Source of the DNA: Microvirga solisilvae
Lineage (GTDB): Bacteria; Pseudomonadota; Alphaproteobacteria; Rhizobiales; Beijerinckiaceae
NCBI RefSeq assembly: GCF_022808595.1
Contig: NZ_JAKUCN010000003.1
Span: 248,001-312,000, forward strand
Reading direction: 5' to 3'
Length of the DNA: 64,000 bases
Below, in pieces: positions 24,904 to 34,622 of this stretch; positions within the stretch are counted from its first letter, which is position 1, and every line of letters starts with the position of its first letter. Made by a program: the position numbers and the translations under genes. Below the pieces are notes generated by a model. It was not told the DNA's origin. It ran no database searches and was given only the letters and a program-made list of their open reading frames with translations.

Positions 24904-26868
24904 ATGGCTGATTACGATCCCAAACTGGGCAAGCAGATGCCTCCGCCTCCTGCAACCGGGAGCGATCAGGAGGTCGGGCCCGGTCAGGAGCAGACCCTGG
25001 CCAAGGAAGCGGAGCACGCCGCCGCGCACCAGCCTCAGCATGGTCCCGCGCCTGCCCAGGAGCTTGCGCCCAGCATCGGGCGGGAGCTTCTGGCGCTGTT
25101 CAAGGACATGTTCCGGAACCGGAAGGGCTGGCCGATGCTGCGGCTGTCCATCTTCATCGTTGCCGTTCTCATCGGCAACATGATCGGGCAGGTCCGGCTG
25201 AACCAATGGAACGGCGCCTTCTTCGATGCAGTGGAGAAGCGCGATACATCCGCCTTTTTCCACCAGCTTCTCGTCTTCGTCTTCATCGTTGCAGCCCTTC
25301 TCGCCTGCGTGGTCGCGCAGACCTGGCTTCAGGAACGACTGAAGATCCGGTTGAGACAGCGCCTCACGCAGATTCTGCTCGATCTCTGGCTCAAGCCTAA
25401 TCGGGCCTACCAGCTCGGCTTCATGGGCGAGGCGAGCGGACAGCCCGATCAGCGCCTGCAGGAGGATTGCCGCCTCTTCTCCGAACTCTCGACGGAACTC
25501 GGTGTGGGCATGCTGCAGGCCCTCCTGCTGCTCGTGAGCTTCATCGGTGTATTGTGGACCTTGTCCGGCGACACGACCTTCGTCATCGGCGGCAGGGAGA
25601 TTTCGATTCCCGGCTACATGGTGTGGGTCGCCATCGGCTATGCGGGCATCGGTTCGGGTCTCACGTGGCTCGTTGGACGTCCGATGATCCGGTTGAACAC
25701 CCAGCGTTATGCGCGCGAGGCCGATCTGCGTTTCGCGCTGGTGCGTGTGAACGAGAGCGCGGAGAGCGTGTCGCTCTACAATGGCGAGTCCGACGAGCGG
25801 CGCAACCTTGATGAGTTCGTCGAGGCGGTGCTCAAGGCGACGCGCAAGCTTTCGGGCGGTCTCGCACGCCTTACCTGGATCACGTCCGGCTATGGATGGT
25901 TGGCCATCGTGGTGCCGATCCTTGCCGCCGCGCCGGGCTATTTCAGCGGACGCCTGTCCTTCGGCGGCATGATGATGGTGGTGGGCGCCTTCAACCAGGT
26001 GCAGGCGGCCCTGCGCTATTTCGTCGACAACTTCCCGAAGATCGCCGATTGGCGCTCGGCCGTTTTGCGCGTCGCCACCTTCCGGCAGGCAGCGCTTGAT
26101 CTTGAAGAAGTCACGGCGGAGAGCGGCCAGATCGACATTCAGCCGCACGCAAAAGGCTGGCTCAGTTTCGATGGTCTCTCGGTCGCTCTGAGCGACGGCA
26201 GCATCCTCATCGAGGATGCGACGGCAGAGATCCAACCTGGTGAACGTGTGCTGATCATGGGCGAGTCGGGATCCGGCAAGAGCACATTGTTTAGAGCGAT
26301 CTCGGGACTATGGCCCTGGGGCTCCGGCAGCATTCGCATTCCTCCCGGAAACGAGATGATGTTCCTGCCGCAGCGGCCCTATCTCCCGCTCGGTACGCTT
26401 CGCGCGGCTCTCAGCTATCCCGCTTCGCCCGAGACCTTTGATGACGCGGATATCCGTGCCGCCCTTGAGCGCTGCGGGTTGGAAGAATTCGTGGACATGC
26501 TCGACAAGCATGAGCGCTGGGACAAGACCATGTCGCTCGGACAACAGCAGCGCGTGGCTTTCGCGCGCGTCATCCTGCACAAGCCGCGCTGGGTGTTCAT
26601 GGATGAGGCGACATCGGCTCTCGACGAGGAGAACCAAGCCTCCATGCTGTCTCTGTTCGATCATGAGCTGGAAGGGGCGACGGTCATGTCGATCGGCCAC
26701 AGGCCGGGCCTGGAGGAGTTCCACAACCGCACGCTTCACATCCGCAAGACGCAAGAGGGAGCAATCCTTCTGGCGAAGCCCAGACTCCAGAGGGCGGCGC
26801 GACCGCGCAAGAAATGGATGGGCGGTTTTCGCAAGCGCCTCAGGAAGCTCAATCCGGAGAACGCATGA
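24904..26868 (+). CDS. ABC transporter permease/ATPase of the SbmA/BacA-like (YddA) type
   Basis: 654 residues. The N-terminal ~75 residues are Pro/Gln/Glu rich and cytosolic. Residues about 75-400 hold six membrane helices of the SbmA/BacA type (R-L-N-Q-W-N-G-A-F-F-D-A-V-E-K is diagnostic). The nucleotide-binding domain follows, with Walker A G-E-S-G-S-G-K-S-T, an unusual signature L-G-Q-Q-Q-R, and Walker [13 protein letters not shown]. Related proteins move peptides or very-long-chain acyl groups across the inner membrane and matter for the envelope and for host interaction in rhizobia and Brucella. Substrate and direction are not determined. Confidence 0.9.
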   Translation: MADYDPKLGKQMPPPPATGSDQEVGPGQEQTLAKEAEHAAAHQPQHGPAPAQELAPSIGRELLALFKDMFRNRKGWPMLRLSIFIVAVLIGNMIGQVRLNQWNGAFFDAVEKRDTSAFFHQLLVFVFIVAALLACVVAQTWLQERLKIRLRQRLTQILLDLWLKPNRAYQLGFMGEASGQPDQRLQEDCRLFSELSTELGVGMLQALLLLVSFIGVLWTLSGDTTFVIGGREISIPGYMVWVAIGYAGIGSGLTWLVGRPMIRLNTQRYAREADLRFALVRVNESAESVSLYNGESDERRNLDEFVEAVLKATRKLSGGLARLTWITSGYGWLAIVVPILAAAPGYFSGRLSFGGMMMVVGAFNQVQAALRYFVDNFPKIADWRSAVLRVATFRQAALDLEEVTAESGQIDIQPHAKGWLSFDGLSVALSDGSILIEDATAEIQPGERVLIMGESGSGKSTLFRAISGLWPWGSGSIRIPPGNEMMFLPQRPYLPLGTLRAALSYPASPETFDDADIRAALERCGLEEFVDMLDKHERWDKTMSLGQQQRVAFARVILHKPRWVFMDEATSALDEENQASMLSLFDHELEGATVMSIGHRPGLEEFHNRTLHIRKTQEGAILLAKPRLQRAARPRKKWMGGFRKRLRKLNPENA

Positions 26869-26977
26869 TGGGCCTCGTATCGGCGAGGCTTGGCATCCTG
26901 GGTGAACAGGGTTACGAAAATTCCCATCGGGAGCGGAGTTCGGATGGTGAGCTTCGCCATGCTGGCAGGTCGATCTC

Positions 26978-28804
26978 ATGCGGCTGATCAGGCTTTACAT
27001 TCGCGTTCTGGGGCAACTTGGCTCCGACCTGAGGATCGGTGCCATTTTGGCTCTGGCAAACGTTGCTCTCGCCATCTCGGCCTTTGCTGAGCCGATCCTG
27101 TTTGGCCGCATCATCGATGTTCTCACGCAGGCGCAACTTCCCAATGCATCACCGGTGACCTTCACTGTGCTGATGCCTCTGATCGCGGCCTGGGTCGCCT
27201 TCGGTCTTTTTTCCATCGGCGCCGGTGCGCTCGTGGCCCTGCATGCGGACCGCTTGGCCCATCGCAGGCGTCTTGCCGTCATCGCCAATTATTTCGAGCA
27301 TGTTCTTGAGCTGCCGCTTGCGTTCCACACCACCACCCATTCGGGCCGCGTGCTCAAGGTGATGCTGGAAGGCTCGGGCAGCATGTCGTGGCTCTGGCTC
27401 GGCTTCTTCCGCGAACATCTCTCGGCCATTGTCGCCCTCGTGGTTCTGCTGCCTCTGACCGTGTTCCTCAATTGGCGCCTTGGGCTTGTTCTCGTCGTTC
27501 TCGTCTGCATCTTCGCGGTGCTCACCGCTATCGTGCTGCGGAAAACGGAAACGCTTCAGGGTTCGGTCGAGCGCTATCATTCGAGCCTGGCCGAACATGC
27601 CTCCGATGCGCTCGGCAACGTGCCCGTGATTCAGTCCTTCACCCGCATCGAAGCCGAAAGCCGTTCTCTGCGGTCTATCACGCAGCAATTGCTCCAGGCG
27701 CAGAACCCGGTCCTGTCCTGGTGGGCTCTCGCATCCGTTGCCTCGCGCGCAGCGGCGACGATCACCGTCACGGTCATTTTCCTGCTGGGCACCTGGCTGC
27801 ACCTCAACGGGCTTGCCACTGTCGGTGAGATCGTCATGTTCATGAGCATGGCAACGATGCTGATCGGTCGGCTGGAACAGGCGGTGAGCTTCATCAACCA
27901 GCTCTTCATGCAGGCACCGAAGCTGCAGGAGTTCTTCGAGATTCTCGATACGACGCCTGCCGTTCATGACCGGGTCAACGCCAAGAGCGTAGACCGCTTC
28001 CAGGGCGAGGTCGTGTTCGACAATGTCAGCTTCTCTTATGACGGAAAGCGCTCCGCCGTGCAGGACGTATCCTTCACGATCCAGCCCGGCGAGAACGTGG
28101 CGTTGGTTGGTGCAACGGGATCGGGAAAGTCCACGACCTTGGGTCTCCTCCATCGCGCCTTCGATCCGCAATCGGGGTGTATCCGCATCGACGGAGACGA
28201 CATTCGCGACGTGACGCTGGCCTCGCTGAGGCGCAATATCGGCGTCGTGTTCCAGGAGCCGATGCTGTTTGCCCGCACCATCCGCGAAAATCTGCAGGTG
28301 GGTCGCCCCGATGCCACGGATGCGGAAATGATCGAAGCCCTGGAGCGCGCACAGGCGATCGAGTTCATCTCCAGACAGACGGATGGTCTCGACACCGTCA
28401 TTGGCGAGCGCGGGCGCTCCCTCTCCGGCGGCGAGCGTCAGCGTCTCTCGATCGCCCGAGCGCTTTTGAAAAACCCGCCGATCCTCATTCTCGACGAGGC
28501 GACGAGCGCGCTCGATGCGGCGACCGAGCGAAAGCTGCAGATGGCTCTCGACGAAGTCATGCTCGGCCGCACCACCTTCGTCATCGCGCACCGCCTCGCC
28601 ACGATCCGCAATGCCAACCGCATTCTTGTGTTCGATCAAGGACGGGTCATCGAAACGGGCACCTTCGACGAACTCGTGGCGAAAGGCGGACGTTTTGCGG
28701 AACTGGCGCGTGCTCAGTTCATGGCGGCGGAGGAAGAACCGAAGACAAAACGCCCCAAAGTGCAGCCGCACGAGGTGGAGCGCCTTGAGCCGAGCGGGAC
28801 GTAA
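26978..28804 (+). CDS. ndvA: cyclic beta-1,2-glucan ABC exporter NdvA/ChvA
   Basis: 608 residues, the usual NdvA length. Six membrane helices lie in residues 15-300 and the ATPase domain after about 340: Walker [10 protein letters not shown], signature L-S-G-G-E-R-Q-R, and Walker [13 protein letters not shown]. The N-terminus (L-Y-I-R-V-L-G-Q-L) and the segment [10 protein letters not shown] match NdvA/ChvA. It should export cyclic beta-1,2-glucan to the periplasm for osmotic adaptation. The synthase gene ndvB is not in the window. Location after an MscS channel gives an osmotic-stress context. Confidence 0.9.
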   Translation: MRLIRLYIRVLGQLGSDLRIGAILALANVALAISAFAEPILFGRIIDVLTQAQLPNASPVTFTVLMPLIAAWVAFGLFSIGAGALVALHADRLAHRRRLAVIANYFEHVLELPLAFHTTTHSGRVLKVMLEGSGSMSWLWLGFFREHLSAIVALVVLLPLTVFLNWRLGLVLVVLVCIFAVLTAIVLRKTETLQGSVERYHSSLAEHASDALGNVPVIQSFTRIEAESRSLRSITQQLLQAQNPVLSWWALASVASRAAATITVTVIFLLGTWLHLNGLATVGEIVMFMSMATMLIGRLEQAVSFINQLFMQAPKLQEFFEILDTTPAVHDRVNAKSVDRFQGEVVFDNVSFSYDGKRSAVQDVSFTIQPGENVALVGATGSGKSTTLGLLHRAFDPQSGCIRIDGDDIRDVTLASLRRNIGVVFQEPMLFARTIRENLQVGRPDATDAEMIEALERAQAIEFISRQTDGLDTVIGERGRSLSGGERQRLSIARALLKNPPILILDEATSALDAATERKLQMALDEVMLGRTTFVIAHRLATIRNANRILVFDQGRVIETGTFDELVAKGGRFAELARAQFMAAEEEPKTKRPKVQPHEVERLEPSGT

Positions 28805-29013
28805 GGTGCAGAGCGCAATTCCTTCCGGAATTTCGAATATGCAGAAAAGCTCTGCCTTATGTTCCTATCCTAAGTTAAAGCCCATCTTGGGTGCAAAGAA
28901 CTATTGCGCTTCATGAAATAAAGTTCTGCTCCGCATTTGTTTTCGGACCGCGTCATTGAAATTGTTTGCGTGCTCAACATCAGATGCTTAGGGTTTGCGT
29001 GCAGCGAGCTCCT

Positions 29014-29904
29014 ATGACGTCATTCCCTTCAGACGATCAGTCTTCAGCCTTGCCGGAAGTTTCCTCTGGGAAGCATGCCGTCAATGGGATCACTCTTCAT
29101 GACGTCCAAGCCGGCCCCGAGCATGCGCCTCTGGCGATCTTGCTTCATGGCTTCGGCGATTTCTGGTGGGGATGGCGGCGGCAGATCGGGCCTTTGACGT
29201 CGGCGGGATTCCGGGTCGTCGCGCCGGATCAGCGCGGTTATAACCTCAGCGAAAAGCCCATCGGCCTGAAGGCCTATGACCTCGATACGCTCGCAGCCGA
29301 TATCGTGGAACTCGCGGCTGCCTATAACCGCCGGAAGTTCGTTCTTATCGGGCACGATTTCGGCGGACTCGTCGGATGGTGGATCGCGTCTCGCCATCCG
29401 CAGCATGTGGAACGTTTCATCGCCATCAACTCCTTCCACCCGCAGGCTCTCGTTCCATACTGGCGCAAAAGCCCGACGCAGTTCCTGCGTAACCTCTACA
29501 TGGCGTTCTACCAAATTCCCTGGCTGCCTGAAGCTCTTTTCCGCATGAAGAATTTTGAACTCATGCGACAGCTTTATCTTCGCAGTGGCAGGCCGGGAAC
29601 GTTCTCCAAAGCCGATCTCGATCGTTATCAGAGTACGTGGAGCAAGCCCGGCGCATTGACCGGCATGATCAACTGGTATCGCGCGATGCGCCGCAAGCCT
29701 CACATCGAGAACCTGCGCATCACGGTGCCGACTCTGGTGATCTGGGGCCTTAAGGATTTCTACCTGGAGAAGGGCTTGGCCGAAGCCAGCCTCGCTTTAT
29801 GCGATGACGGCCGCGCGACCTGGATCGAGAACGGCACGCACTTCGTGCATATCGAAGAACCCGAAGCCGTCAATCGGGCCATGCTCGATTTTCTGAAAGC
29901 CTGA
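29014..29904 (+). CDS. alpha/beta hydrolase, epoxide hydrolase-like
   Basis: 297 residues from the ATG at 29014; in-frame starts at 28966 (TTG) and 28984 are also possible, and the ribosome site is weak for all. The oxyanion segment is L-L-H-G-F-G-D-F-W-W-G-W, and D-Q-R-G-Y-N-L-S follows. The nucleophile is the Asp of I-G-H-D-F-G-G-L-V-G-W, which points to epoxide hydrolase or haloalkane dehalogenase chemistry rather than an esterase. The acid is in W-G-L-K-D and the base in T-H-F-V-H-I-E-E-P. The substrate is unknown. It is convergent with the CorC/HlyC gene, 3 bases apart. Confidence 0.85.
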   Translation: MTSFPSDDQSSALPEVSSGKHAVNGITLHDVQAGPEHAPLAILLHGFGDFWWGWRRQIGPLTSAGFRVVAPDQRGYNLSEKPIGLKAYDLDTLAADIVELAAAYNRRKFVLIGHDFGGLVGWWIASRHPQHVERFIAINSFHPQALVPYWRKSPTQFLRNLYMAFYQIPWLPEALFRMKNFELMRQLYLRSGRPGTFSKADLDRYQSTWSKPGALTGMINWYRAMRRKPHIENLRITVPTLVIWGLKDFYLEKGLAEASLALCDDGRATWIENGTHFVHIEEPEAVNRAMLDFLKA

Positions 29905-29907
29905 CGA

Positions 29908-31209
29908 TCAACTTTCTTTAGGCCGGATAGGCAGCAGCGGCGTGATCCTGAGCGCCGTGATGCGGTTGCGCGACTTGCGAAGAACCTGGAACCGGTAGCC
30001 GTGGAAGGTAAAGATCTGCCCCGTGTCGGGAATGGTCTGCGCCTCGTGAATGACGAGACCTGCAATGGTGGTAGCCTCCTCGTCCGGCAGGTTCCAGTCC
30101 ATGGCGCGGTTGAGATCGCGAACCGGAACCGAGCCGTCCACATTCACCGAACCGTTGGGCTGGGGACGCACGCCCTGCACGGAGAGATCGTGCTCGTCCT
30201 TGATGTCGCCCACGATCTCCTCAAGGATATCCTCGAGAGTCACGAGACCCATCACTTCTCCGTACTCGTCGACGACGAGCGCGAAGTGCGTCTTCTTGGC
30301 GAGGAATGCTTTCAGCTGATCGCGCAGCGACGTGGTGTCCGGCACGAACCAGCTTTCCAGCGCGATCGCCTCCACCTTCAGCTTGCTCGCATCGCCGCCT
30401 ACCGCATCGAGAGCGCGCAGCAGGTCTTTGGCATGGAGAACGCCGACAATATTCTCCTGGCTCTCACGCCAGAGCGGCATCCGCGTATAGGGCGAGGAGA
30501 GAACCTCGCGCACGATTTCCTCGGATGAGAGATCCGCGTTAATGGTGCGCATCTTCGTGCGGTGGACCATCACCTCCGAGACGCTGAGGTTTTCGAGATC
30601 GAGAAGGCCGCCGAGCATGTCGCGCTGGATCTTCGCGACGCCGCCTTCCTTATGTAGCAGGTCGACCTGTCCGCGGATTTCCTCCGAAGCGGAGAGGATC
30701 GGCGTATTCTCGCCGATCTTGATGCCGAAGGGTCGCAGCATCAGACGCACGAGGCGCTCGATGGCGATGGCCAATGGACCAAGAATCGCCACGACCCAGG
30801 ACATGGGCCGCGACAGGAAGAGGGAGACACTGTCCGGTGACGAGATGGCGATGGTCTTCGGCATCACCTCCGCGAACACGATCACCAGCACCGACATGAT
30901 GGCGGTGGCATAGAGCGCGCCACCATCGCCGAAGATCGCGACGAGCACGCTGGTGGCGAAGGCAGACACGCCGATATTGACGATGTTGTTGCCGATCAGA
31001 ACCGTGCCGATGAAGCGCTCACGGATCTCAAGGAGGCGGTTCACCAAACGCGCCCGCTTATCGCCGCCCTTTTCCAGCATGAGCATGCGGGAGCGGGAAG
31101 CGCCGGTGAACGCTGTCTCGCCCGCCGAGAAAAAGGCTGAGAGCAGAAGGCAGAAGATGACGACCAGTGCCGCGAACCAGAGGTCGCCTGAAGAGGATTC
31201 CTCGATCAT
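29908..31209 (-). CDS. HlyC/CorC family (CNNM-type) CBS-domain membrane protein
   Basis: 433 residues. The N-terminal DUF21 region (about 8-190) has three or four membrane helices and the motif A-F-F-S-A-G-E-T-A-F. Two CBS domains follow (about 210-340, with V-M-V-H-R-T-K-M and F-A-L-V-V-D-E-Y-G-E-V-M-G-L-V-T). A CorC/HlyC C-terminal domain ends the protein (V-N-V-D-G-S-V-P-V-R-D-L-N). These proteins are linked to Mg2+/Co2+ homeostasis. The start overlaps the aroB stop by 4 bases, so it is the third gene of the aroK-aroB operon, an arrangement common in Alphaproteobacteria. Confidence 0.92.
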   Translation of the reverse strand: MIEESSSGDLWFAALVVIFCLLLSAFFSAGETAFTGASRSRMLMLEKGGDKRARLVNRLLEIRERFIGTVLIGNNIVNIGVSAFATSVLVAIFGDGGALYATAIMSVLVIVFAEVMPKTIAISSPDSVSLFLSRPMSWVVAILGPLAIAIERLVRLMLRPFGIKIGENTPILSASEEIRGQVDLLHKEGGVAKIQRDMLGGLLDLENLSVSEVMVHRTKMRTINADLSSEEIVREVLSSPYTRMPLWRESQENIVGVLHAKDLLRALDAVGGDASKLKVEAIALESWFVPDTTSLRDQLKAFLAKKTHFALVVDEYGEVMGLVTLEDILEEIVGDIKDEHDLSVQGVRPQPNGSVNVDGSVPVRDLNRAMDWNLPDEEATTIAGLVIHEAQTIPDTGQIFTFHGYRFQVLRKSRNRITALRITPLLPIRPKES

Positions 31210-32354
31210 GATGCCGATGCGTTGATTTCACCTGTCAGGAAAGCGCGGACCTTGTCGGCTTCGATGCCGGGAGCAATGAAGCTCTGTCCGATGCCTCGTG
31301 CCAGGATGAATGTAAGAGAACCAGCCTTCACTTTCTTGTCCTGCGCCATGGCATCGAGCAGCTCGTCCATCGTTCCGCACCCACCCGGTACATGGGACAG
31401 ACGTGTGGGAAGTCCAACGCTCTTGAGATGCGCCTCGACGCGCTCGGCATCCGAGAGCGGGCAGAGCCCCAAAGCAGCGGAGAATCGGAAGGCGAGGTTG
31501 AGGCCAATGGCGACGCCCTCGCCATGGACGAGACGCGCGGAATCGTATCGCGTGATCTTCTCGAGCGCATGGCCGAAGGTGTGGCCGAGATTGAGCAGGG
31601 CGCGGTCACCGGTCTCGTGTTCGTCGCGCACCACCACGGCCGCCTTGGCGCGGCAGCTCTGCGCAACGGCCTCGTCACGCTCAGGGCCGCCCTCGAAGAT
31701 GCCTTTCCAATTCGCCTCGCACCAGGCGAAGAAGCGCGCATCGTCGATGAGGCCGTATTTCACCACCTCCGCATAGCCCGCGCGCATCTCGCGCAAGGGG
31801 AGGGTGTCGAGAAGCGCGGTATCCGCGAGCACCAGGCTCGGCTGATGGAAGGCGCCGACGAGGTTCTTGCCGTGGCGGGAATTGATGCCGGTCTTGCCGC
31901 CGACGGAGGAATCGACCTGCGAGAGCAGGGTGGTCGGAACCTGCACGAAGCGCACGCCCCGGCGCACCACGGCAGCAGCGAAGCCTGAGAGGTCGCCGAT
32001 CACGCCGCCGCCGAGCGCGACCACGAGATCGCCACGCTCGATCTTCGCCGCGAGCACCGCATCGCAGACCTGTTCCAAGCTGGCATAGGATTTCGTTGCT
32101 TCTCCCGGAGGCAGGGTGAGGACGGAAACGCGCAGGCCCTGGGCCTCCAGCGACCGCCCGAGTACCTGTGCATAGAGCGGGCCCACATGCTCGTCCGTCA
32201 CGATGGCGGCGCCGCGGGCACCAAGCGCCGCGATACGCGCGCCTGCCGTTTCGATCAAGCCGCGCCCGACGAGAATGTCGTAGGCCCGGTCGCCAAGGGG
32301 GACCGGAACCGTGATGGTGGACCCGTCATGGCTGTGCGCGGCTGCGGTGCTCAT
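31206..32354 (-). CDS. aroB: 3-dehydroquinate synthase
   Basis: A 382-residue enzyme of the shikimate pathway, converting DAHP to 3-dehydroquinate with NAD+ and a divalent metal. Motifs: P-P-G-E-A-T-K-S-Y near residue 80, the NAD-binding A-L-G-G-G-V-I-G-D-L-S-G-F-A-A-A, P-T-T-L-L-S-Q-V-D-S-S-V-G-G-K-T-G-I-N, and the metal-ligand region L-L-N-L-G-H-T-F-G-H-A-L-E with H-G-E-G-V-A-I-G. All are intact. It overlaps aroK upstream and the CorC/HlyC gene downstream by 4 bases each. Confidence 0.97.
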   Translation of the reverse strand: MSTAAAHSHDGSTITVPVPLGDRAYDILVGRGLIETAGARIAALGARGAAIVTDEHVGPLYAQVLGRSLEAQGLRVSVLTLPPGEATKSYASLEQVCDAVLAAKIERGDLVVALGGGVIGDLSGFAAAVVRRGVRFVQVPTTLLSQVDSSVGGKTGINSRHGKNLVGAFHQPSLVLADTALLDTLPLREMRAGYAEVVKYGLIDDARFFAWCEANWKGIFEGGPERDEAVAQSCRAKAAVVVRDEHETGDRALLNLGHTFGHALEKITRYDSARLVHGEGVAIGLNLAFRFSAALGLCPLSDAERVEAHLKSVGLPTRLSHVPGGCGTMDELLDAMAQDKKVKAGSLTFILARGIGQSFIAPGIEADKVRAFLTGEINASAS

Positions 32355-32980
32355 TCGGTGCTCCCTTGCCTTTCCTGATCGAACCGGCGGCCAAGTGTCT
32401 TGATGATGTCGGCCACCACGCGGTCGTGCGGCGCCTCGTGCGAATCGATGGTGAGGTCCGCCAGGGCATAGACCGGGTAACGGATTTCCATGAGGCGGCG
32501 CATGGTGCCTTCGGGGTCGGGATTGCGCAGGAGAGGTCGGGTATCACGCTTGCGGACACGGCGCATGAGCACATCAAGATCGGCCTTCAGCCAGATCGAG
32601 ATCCCGTGTTCGGTGATGTTCCGGCGGGTTTCTTCGTTCATGAAGGCGCCGCCGCCGGTGGCCAGCACCATGGGTCCTTCCTGAAGGAGACGGGTGATGA
32701 CCCGGCGCTCCCCGTCACGGAAGTGCTCTTCGCCGTGGATCGCGAAGATGTCAGGGATTGTCATTCCGGCCGCCGCCTCGATCTCGTGATCGGCGTCGCG
32801 GAAGGGCAGTTTGAGCGTCTGGGCCAGCCTTCGGCCCACCGTGCTCTTGCCGGCGCCCATGAGCCCGACGAGCACGATCGACCGCGCGCCGAGCTGGCGG
32901 CTGATGGGATGGCCGCGCCGGCGACTGTCGGTCTGCTCGCCAGCTTCATCAAGCGGATTGAAGCGGCTGATATTGTTCAT
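32351..32980 (-). CDS. aroK: shikimate kinase
   Basis: A 209-residue enzyme phosphorylating shikimate at the 3-hydroxyl. The Walker A motif is G-L-M-G-A-G-K-S-T; D-A-D-H-E-I-E and the substrate-binding G-G-G-A-F-M-N follow. About 30 extra N-terminal residues precede the kinase core (M-N-N-I-S-R-F-N-P-L-D-E), common in Hyphomicrobiales homologues. It is the first gene of the aroK-aroB-corC operon and divergent from the small membrane gene and xerD. Confidence 0.96.
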   Translation of the reverse strand: MNNISRFNPLDEAGEQTDSRRRGHPISRQLGARSIVLVGLMGAGKSTVGRRLAQTLKLPFRDADHEIEAAAGMTIPDIFAIHGEEHFRDGERRVITRLLQEGPMVLATGGGAFMNEETRRNITEHGISIWLKADLDVLMRRVRKRDTRPLLRNPDPEGTMRRLMEIRYPVYALADLTIDSHEAPHDRVVADIIKTLGRRFDQERQGSTE

Positions 32981-33118
32981 GGCCCTGTCCTAGCACGCGG
33001 CTCCGCCTCTGTCACAGGGAGCTTGTCAGGAGCCGTGGAGAATATGCCTTAACGTAAGGACTTGCCTTTGCGGCCCATGCATGGTTCTAGCGAAGTAACG
33101 CTTAGGAAGAGGCTGCCA

Positions 33119-33268
33119 TTGCCCACTTTATTCCGGTTTCTGCTCGTCGTTGCCGTTCTCGCGGGGTTGGGGTTTGCCGCCATGTTCGCGCTGGCGACCT
33201 TCGTCAACCCGGACCCACGTGAGATCACGGTGCCGGTTCCCACCCAGCGCAACCCCTCGTCCTCATGA
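33119..33268 (+). CDS. small membrane protein upstream of xerD (49 aa)
   Basis: Starts at TTG with GAGG six bases upstream. The product M-P-T-L-F-R-F-L-L-V-V-A-V-L-A-G-L... has one hydrophobic helix (about 6-27) and a polar tail ending P-T-Q-R-N-P-S-S-S. Its stop overlaps the xerD start by 4 bases, so it is coupled to xerD. A similar short membrane protein often precedes xerD in Hyphomicrobiales. The function is unknown. Confidence 0.7.
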   Translation: MPTLFRFLLVVAVLAGLGFAAMFALATFVNPDPREITVPVPTQRNPSSS

Positions 33269-34197
33269 ACGGCGCGCGCCAGGCCAGCCTTTTCCTGGAC
33301 ATGCTCGCCGCCGAGCGCGGCGCCTCCAAGAACACGCTCGAGGCCTATCGGCGCGATCTCGACGATTACCTGACCTACCTCAATGAGGCCGGTGCCCGGC
33401 CGGATGATGCCTCCGCCGCGACGATCCGCGGCTTCATGGCCAGCCTCGAGGAGCGGGGGCTGAAGGCCTCCTCCGCCGCCCGCAGGCTCTCCGCCGTTCG
33501 CCAGTTCCACAAGTTTCTCTATGTGGAAGGCTATGCTCCCGCCGATCCCACGGCGGCCGTCTCGGCGCCGAAGCGCGGCAGGGCGCTGCCCAAGGTTCTC
33601 TCCGTCGATCAGGTGGACCGCCTGCTGCAGGTGGCCCATGAAGGAGTCGTCCACCCCAAGGCCTCTCCATCCGAGCGCCTGAAGGCCGCCCGCATGGCCT
33701 GCCTGCTGGAACTTCTCTACGCCACCGGGCTTCGTGTCTCCGAGCTGGTGTCGCTGCCGCGCAGTGCGGCCAAGACACGCGACCGGTTTCTCGTGGTCAA
33801 AGGCAAGGGCGCGAAGGAGCGGCTCGTGCCGCTGACCGACGCCGCGCGGGATGCGGCGCGCGCTTATCTCGCGCTCCTGGAGGAGCAGGGAAAAGCGGTG
33901 GGGCCCTGGCTGTTTCCGGCGGATAGCGAGAGCGGCTATCTCACCCGCCAGGCTTTCGCACGTGATCTGAAGAATGTCGCGGGCGGAGCAGGCTTGCGGG
34001 CCGACAAGATCAGTCCTCACGTGCTGCGCCATGCCTTCGCGAGCCATCTGCTTCAGAACGGCGCTGATCTACGCGTGGTGCAGGAGCTGCTCGGCCATTC
34101 CGACATTTCGACGACGCAGATCTACACGCATGTGCTCGACGAGCGCCTGAAGAGCATGGTGCGCGACCTGCATCCGATGTCGTCGGGGGAAAGGTAA
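33265..34197 (+). CDS. xerD: site-specific tyrosine recombinase XerD
   Basis: A 310-residue recombinase that with XerC resolves chromosome dimers at dif during division. The N-terminal SAM-like DNA-binding domain covers about residues 1-100. The catalytic residues are all present: R157 in A-T-G-L-R-V-S-E-L, a Lys in the V-K-G-K-G-A-K-E-R beta-hairpin, H252-x-x-R255 in H-V-L-R-H-A-F, H278 in L-L-G-H-S-D, and the nucleophile Y287 in T-Q-I-Y-T-H-V. The position opposite aroK is the usual alphaproteobacterial locus, so this is the housekeeping enzyme rather than a mobile-element integrase. Confidence 0.95.
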   Translation: MNGARQASLFLDMLAAERGASKNTLEAYRRDLDDYLTYLNEAGARPDDASAATIRGFMASLEERGLKASSAARRLSAVRQFHKFLYVEGYAPADPTAAVSAPKRGRALPKVLSVDQVDRLLQVAHEGVVHPKASPSERLKAARMACLLELLYATGLRVSELVSLPRSAAKTRDRFLVVKGKGAKERLVPLTDAARDAARAYLALLEEQGKAVGPWLFPADSESGYLTRQAFARDLKNVAGGAGLRADKISPHVLRHAFASHLLQNGADLRVVQELLGHSDISTTQIYTHVLDERLKSMVRDLHPMSSGER

Positions 34198-34215
34198 CCT
34201 TCTCGGGAAAGTGCA

Positions 34216-34506
34216 ATGTCTAAAGCCTATGCCGTTTACATCCTTGCTAATCGGAAAAACGGCACGCTCTATATCGGCGTCACTGGAAATCTTCTACAGA
34301 GAATGGAGCAGCATAAGTCCTTGTCTGTACCCGGATTTACGCGCCGATATGCCGTTACAAGGCTCGTTTACATCGAGTGGTACAACGATATTCATGAAGC
34401 GATTGCACGCGAGAAGCAGCTGAAGGGCTGGAACAGAGCTTGGAAAATTAAGCTCATTGAAAAATCGAATCCTGATTGGACCGAACTCGATTCCGCAACT
34501 TACTGA
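34216..34506 (+). CDS. GIY-YIG nuclease family protein (UPF0213/YhbQ-like)
   Basis: A 96-residue single-domain GIY-YIG protein. The motif is Y-I-L with Y-I-G-V-T-G-N-L (residues about 8 and 19-26), followed by R-M-E-Q-H and a conserved E-K-Q-L-K-G-W-N-R-A-W-K segment. Members are thought to be small endonucleases, but the role is unclear. G+C is clearly lower than the surroundings (about 43% in the first 60 bases), which suggests horizontal acquisition. An inverted-repeat element follows directly. Confidence 0.9.
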   Translation: MSKAYAVYILANRKNGTLYIGVTGNLLQRMEQHKSLSVPGFTRRYAVTRLVYIEWYNDIHEAIAREKQLKGWNRAWKIKLIEKSNPDWTELDSATY

Positions 34507-34514
34507 AACGGTTA

Positions 34515-34612
34515 TGTCATCCCCGGCGAGCGCAGCGAGGGAAGGGGATCCATAGCGTTGCGCTCGATCGTGGATTCCCTTCCCCTTCGCTACGCTTCGG
34601 CCGGGAATGACA
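34515..34612. repeat. intergenic inverted-repeat element, family 1 (copy a)
   Basis: The two ends, TGTCATCCCCGGC and GGCCGGGAATGACA, are inverted complements with small mismatches. The interior also pairs (GGATCCA with TGGATTCC; GAGCGCAGCG with GCTACGCTTC). The TGTCATcCCGG outer motif recurs at 36.9 kb and 48.6 kb, so this is a dispersed palindromic element, probably folding as a long hairpin in RNA. Confidence 0.7.
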
Positions 34613-34622
34613 CTGAGGGTTT

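Noticed and set aside
33265-34197. Integrase of a mobile element
   Set aside because: The protein is a standard XerD in the conserved aroK-xerD locus; no att repeats or phage genes are nearby.
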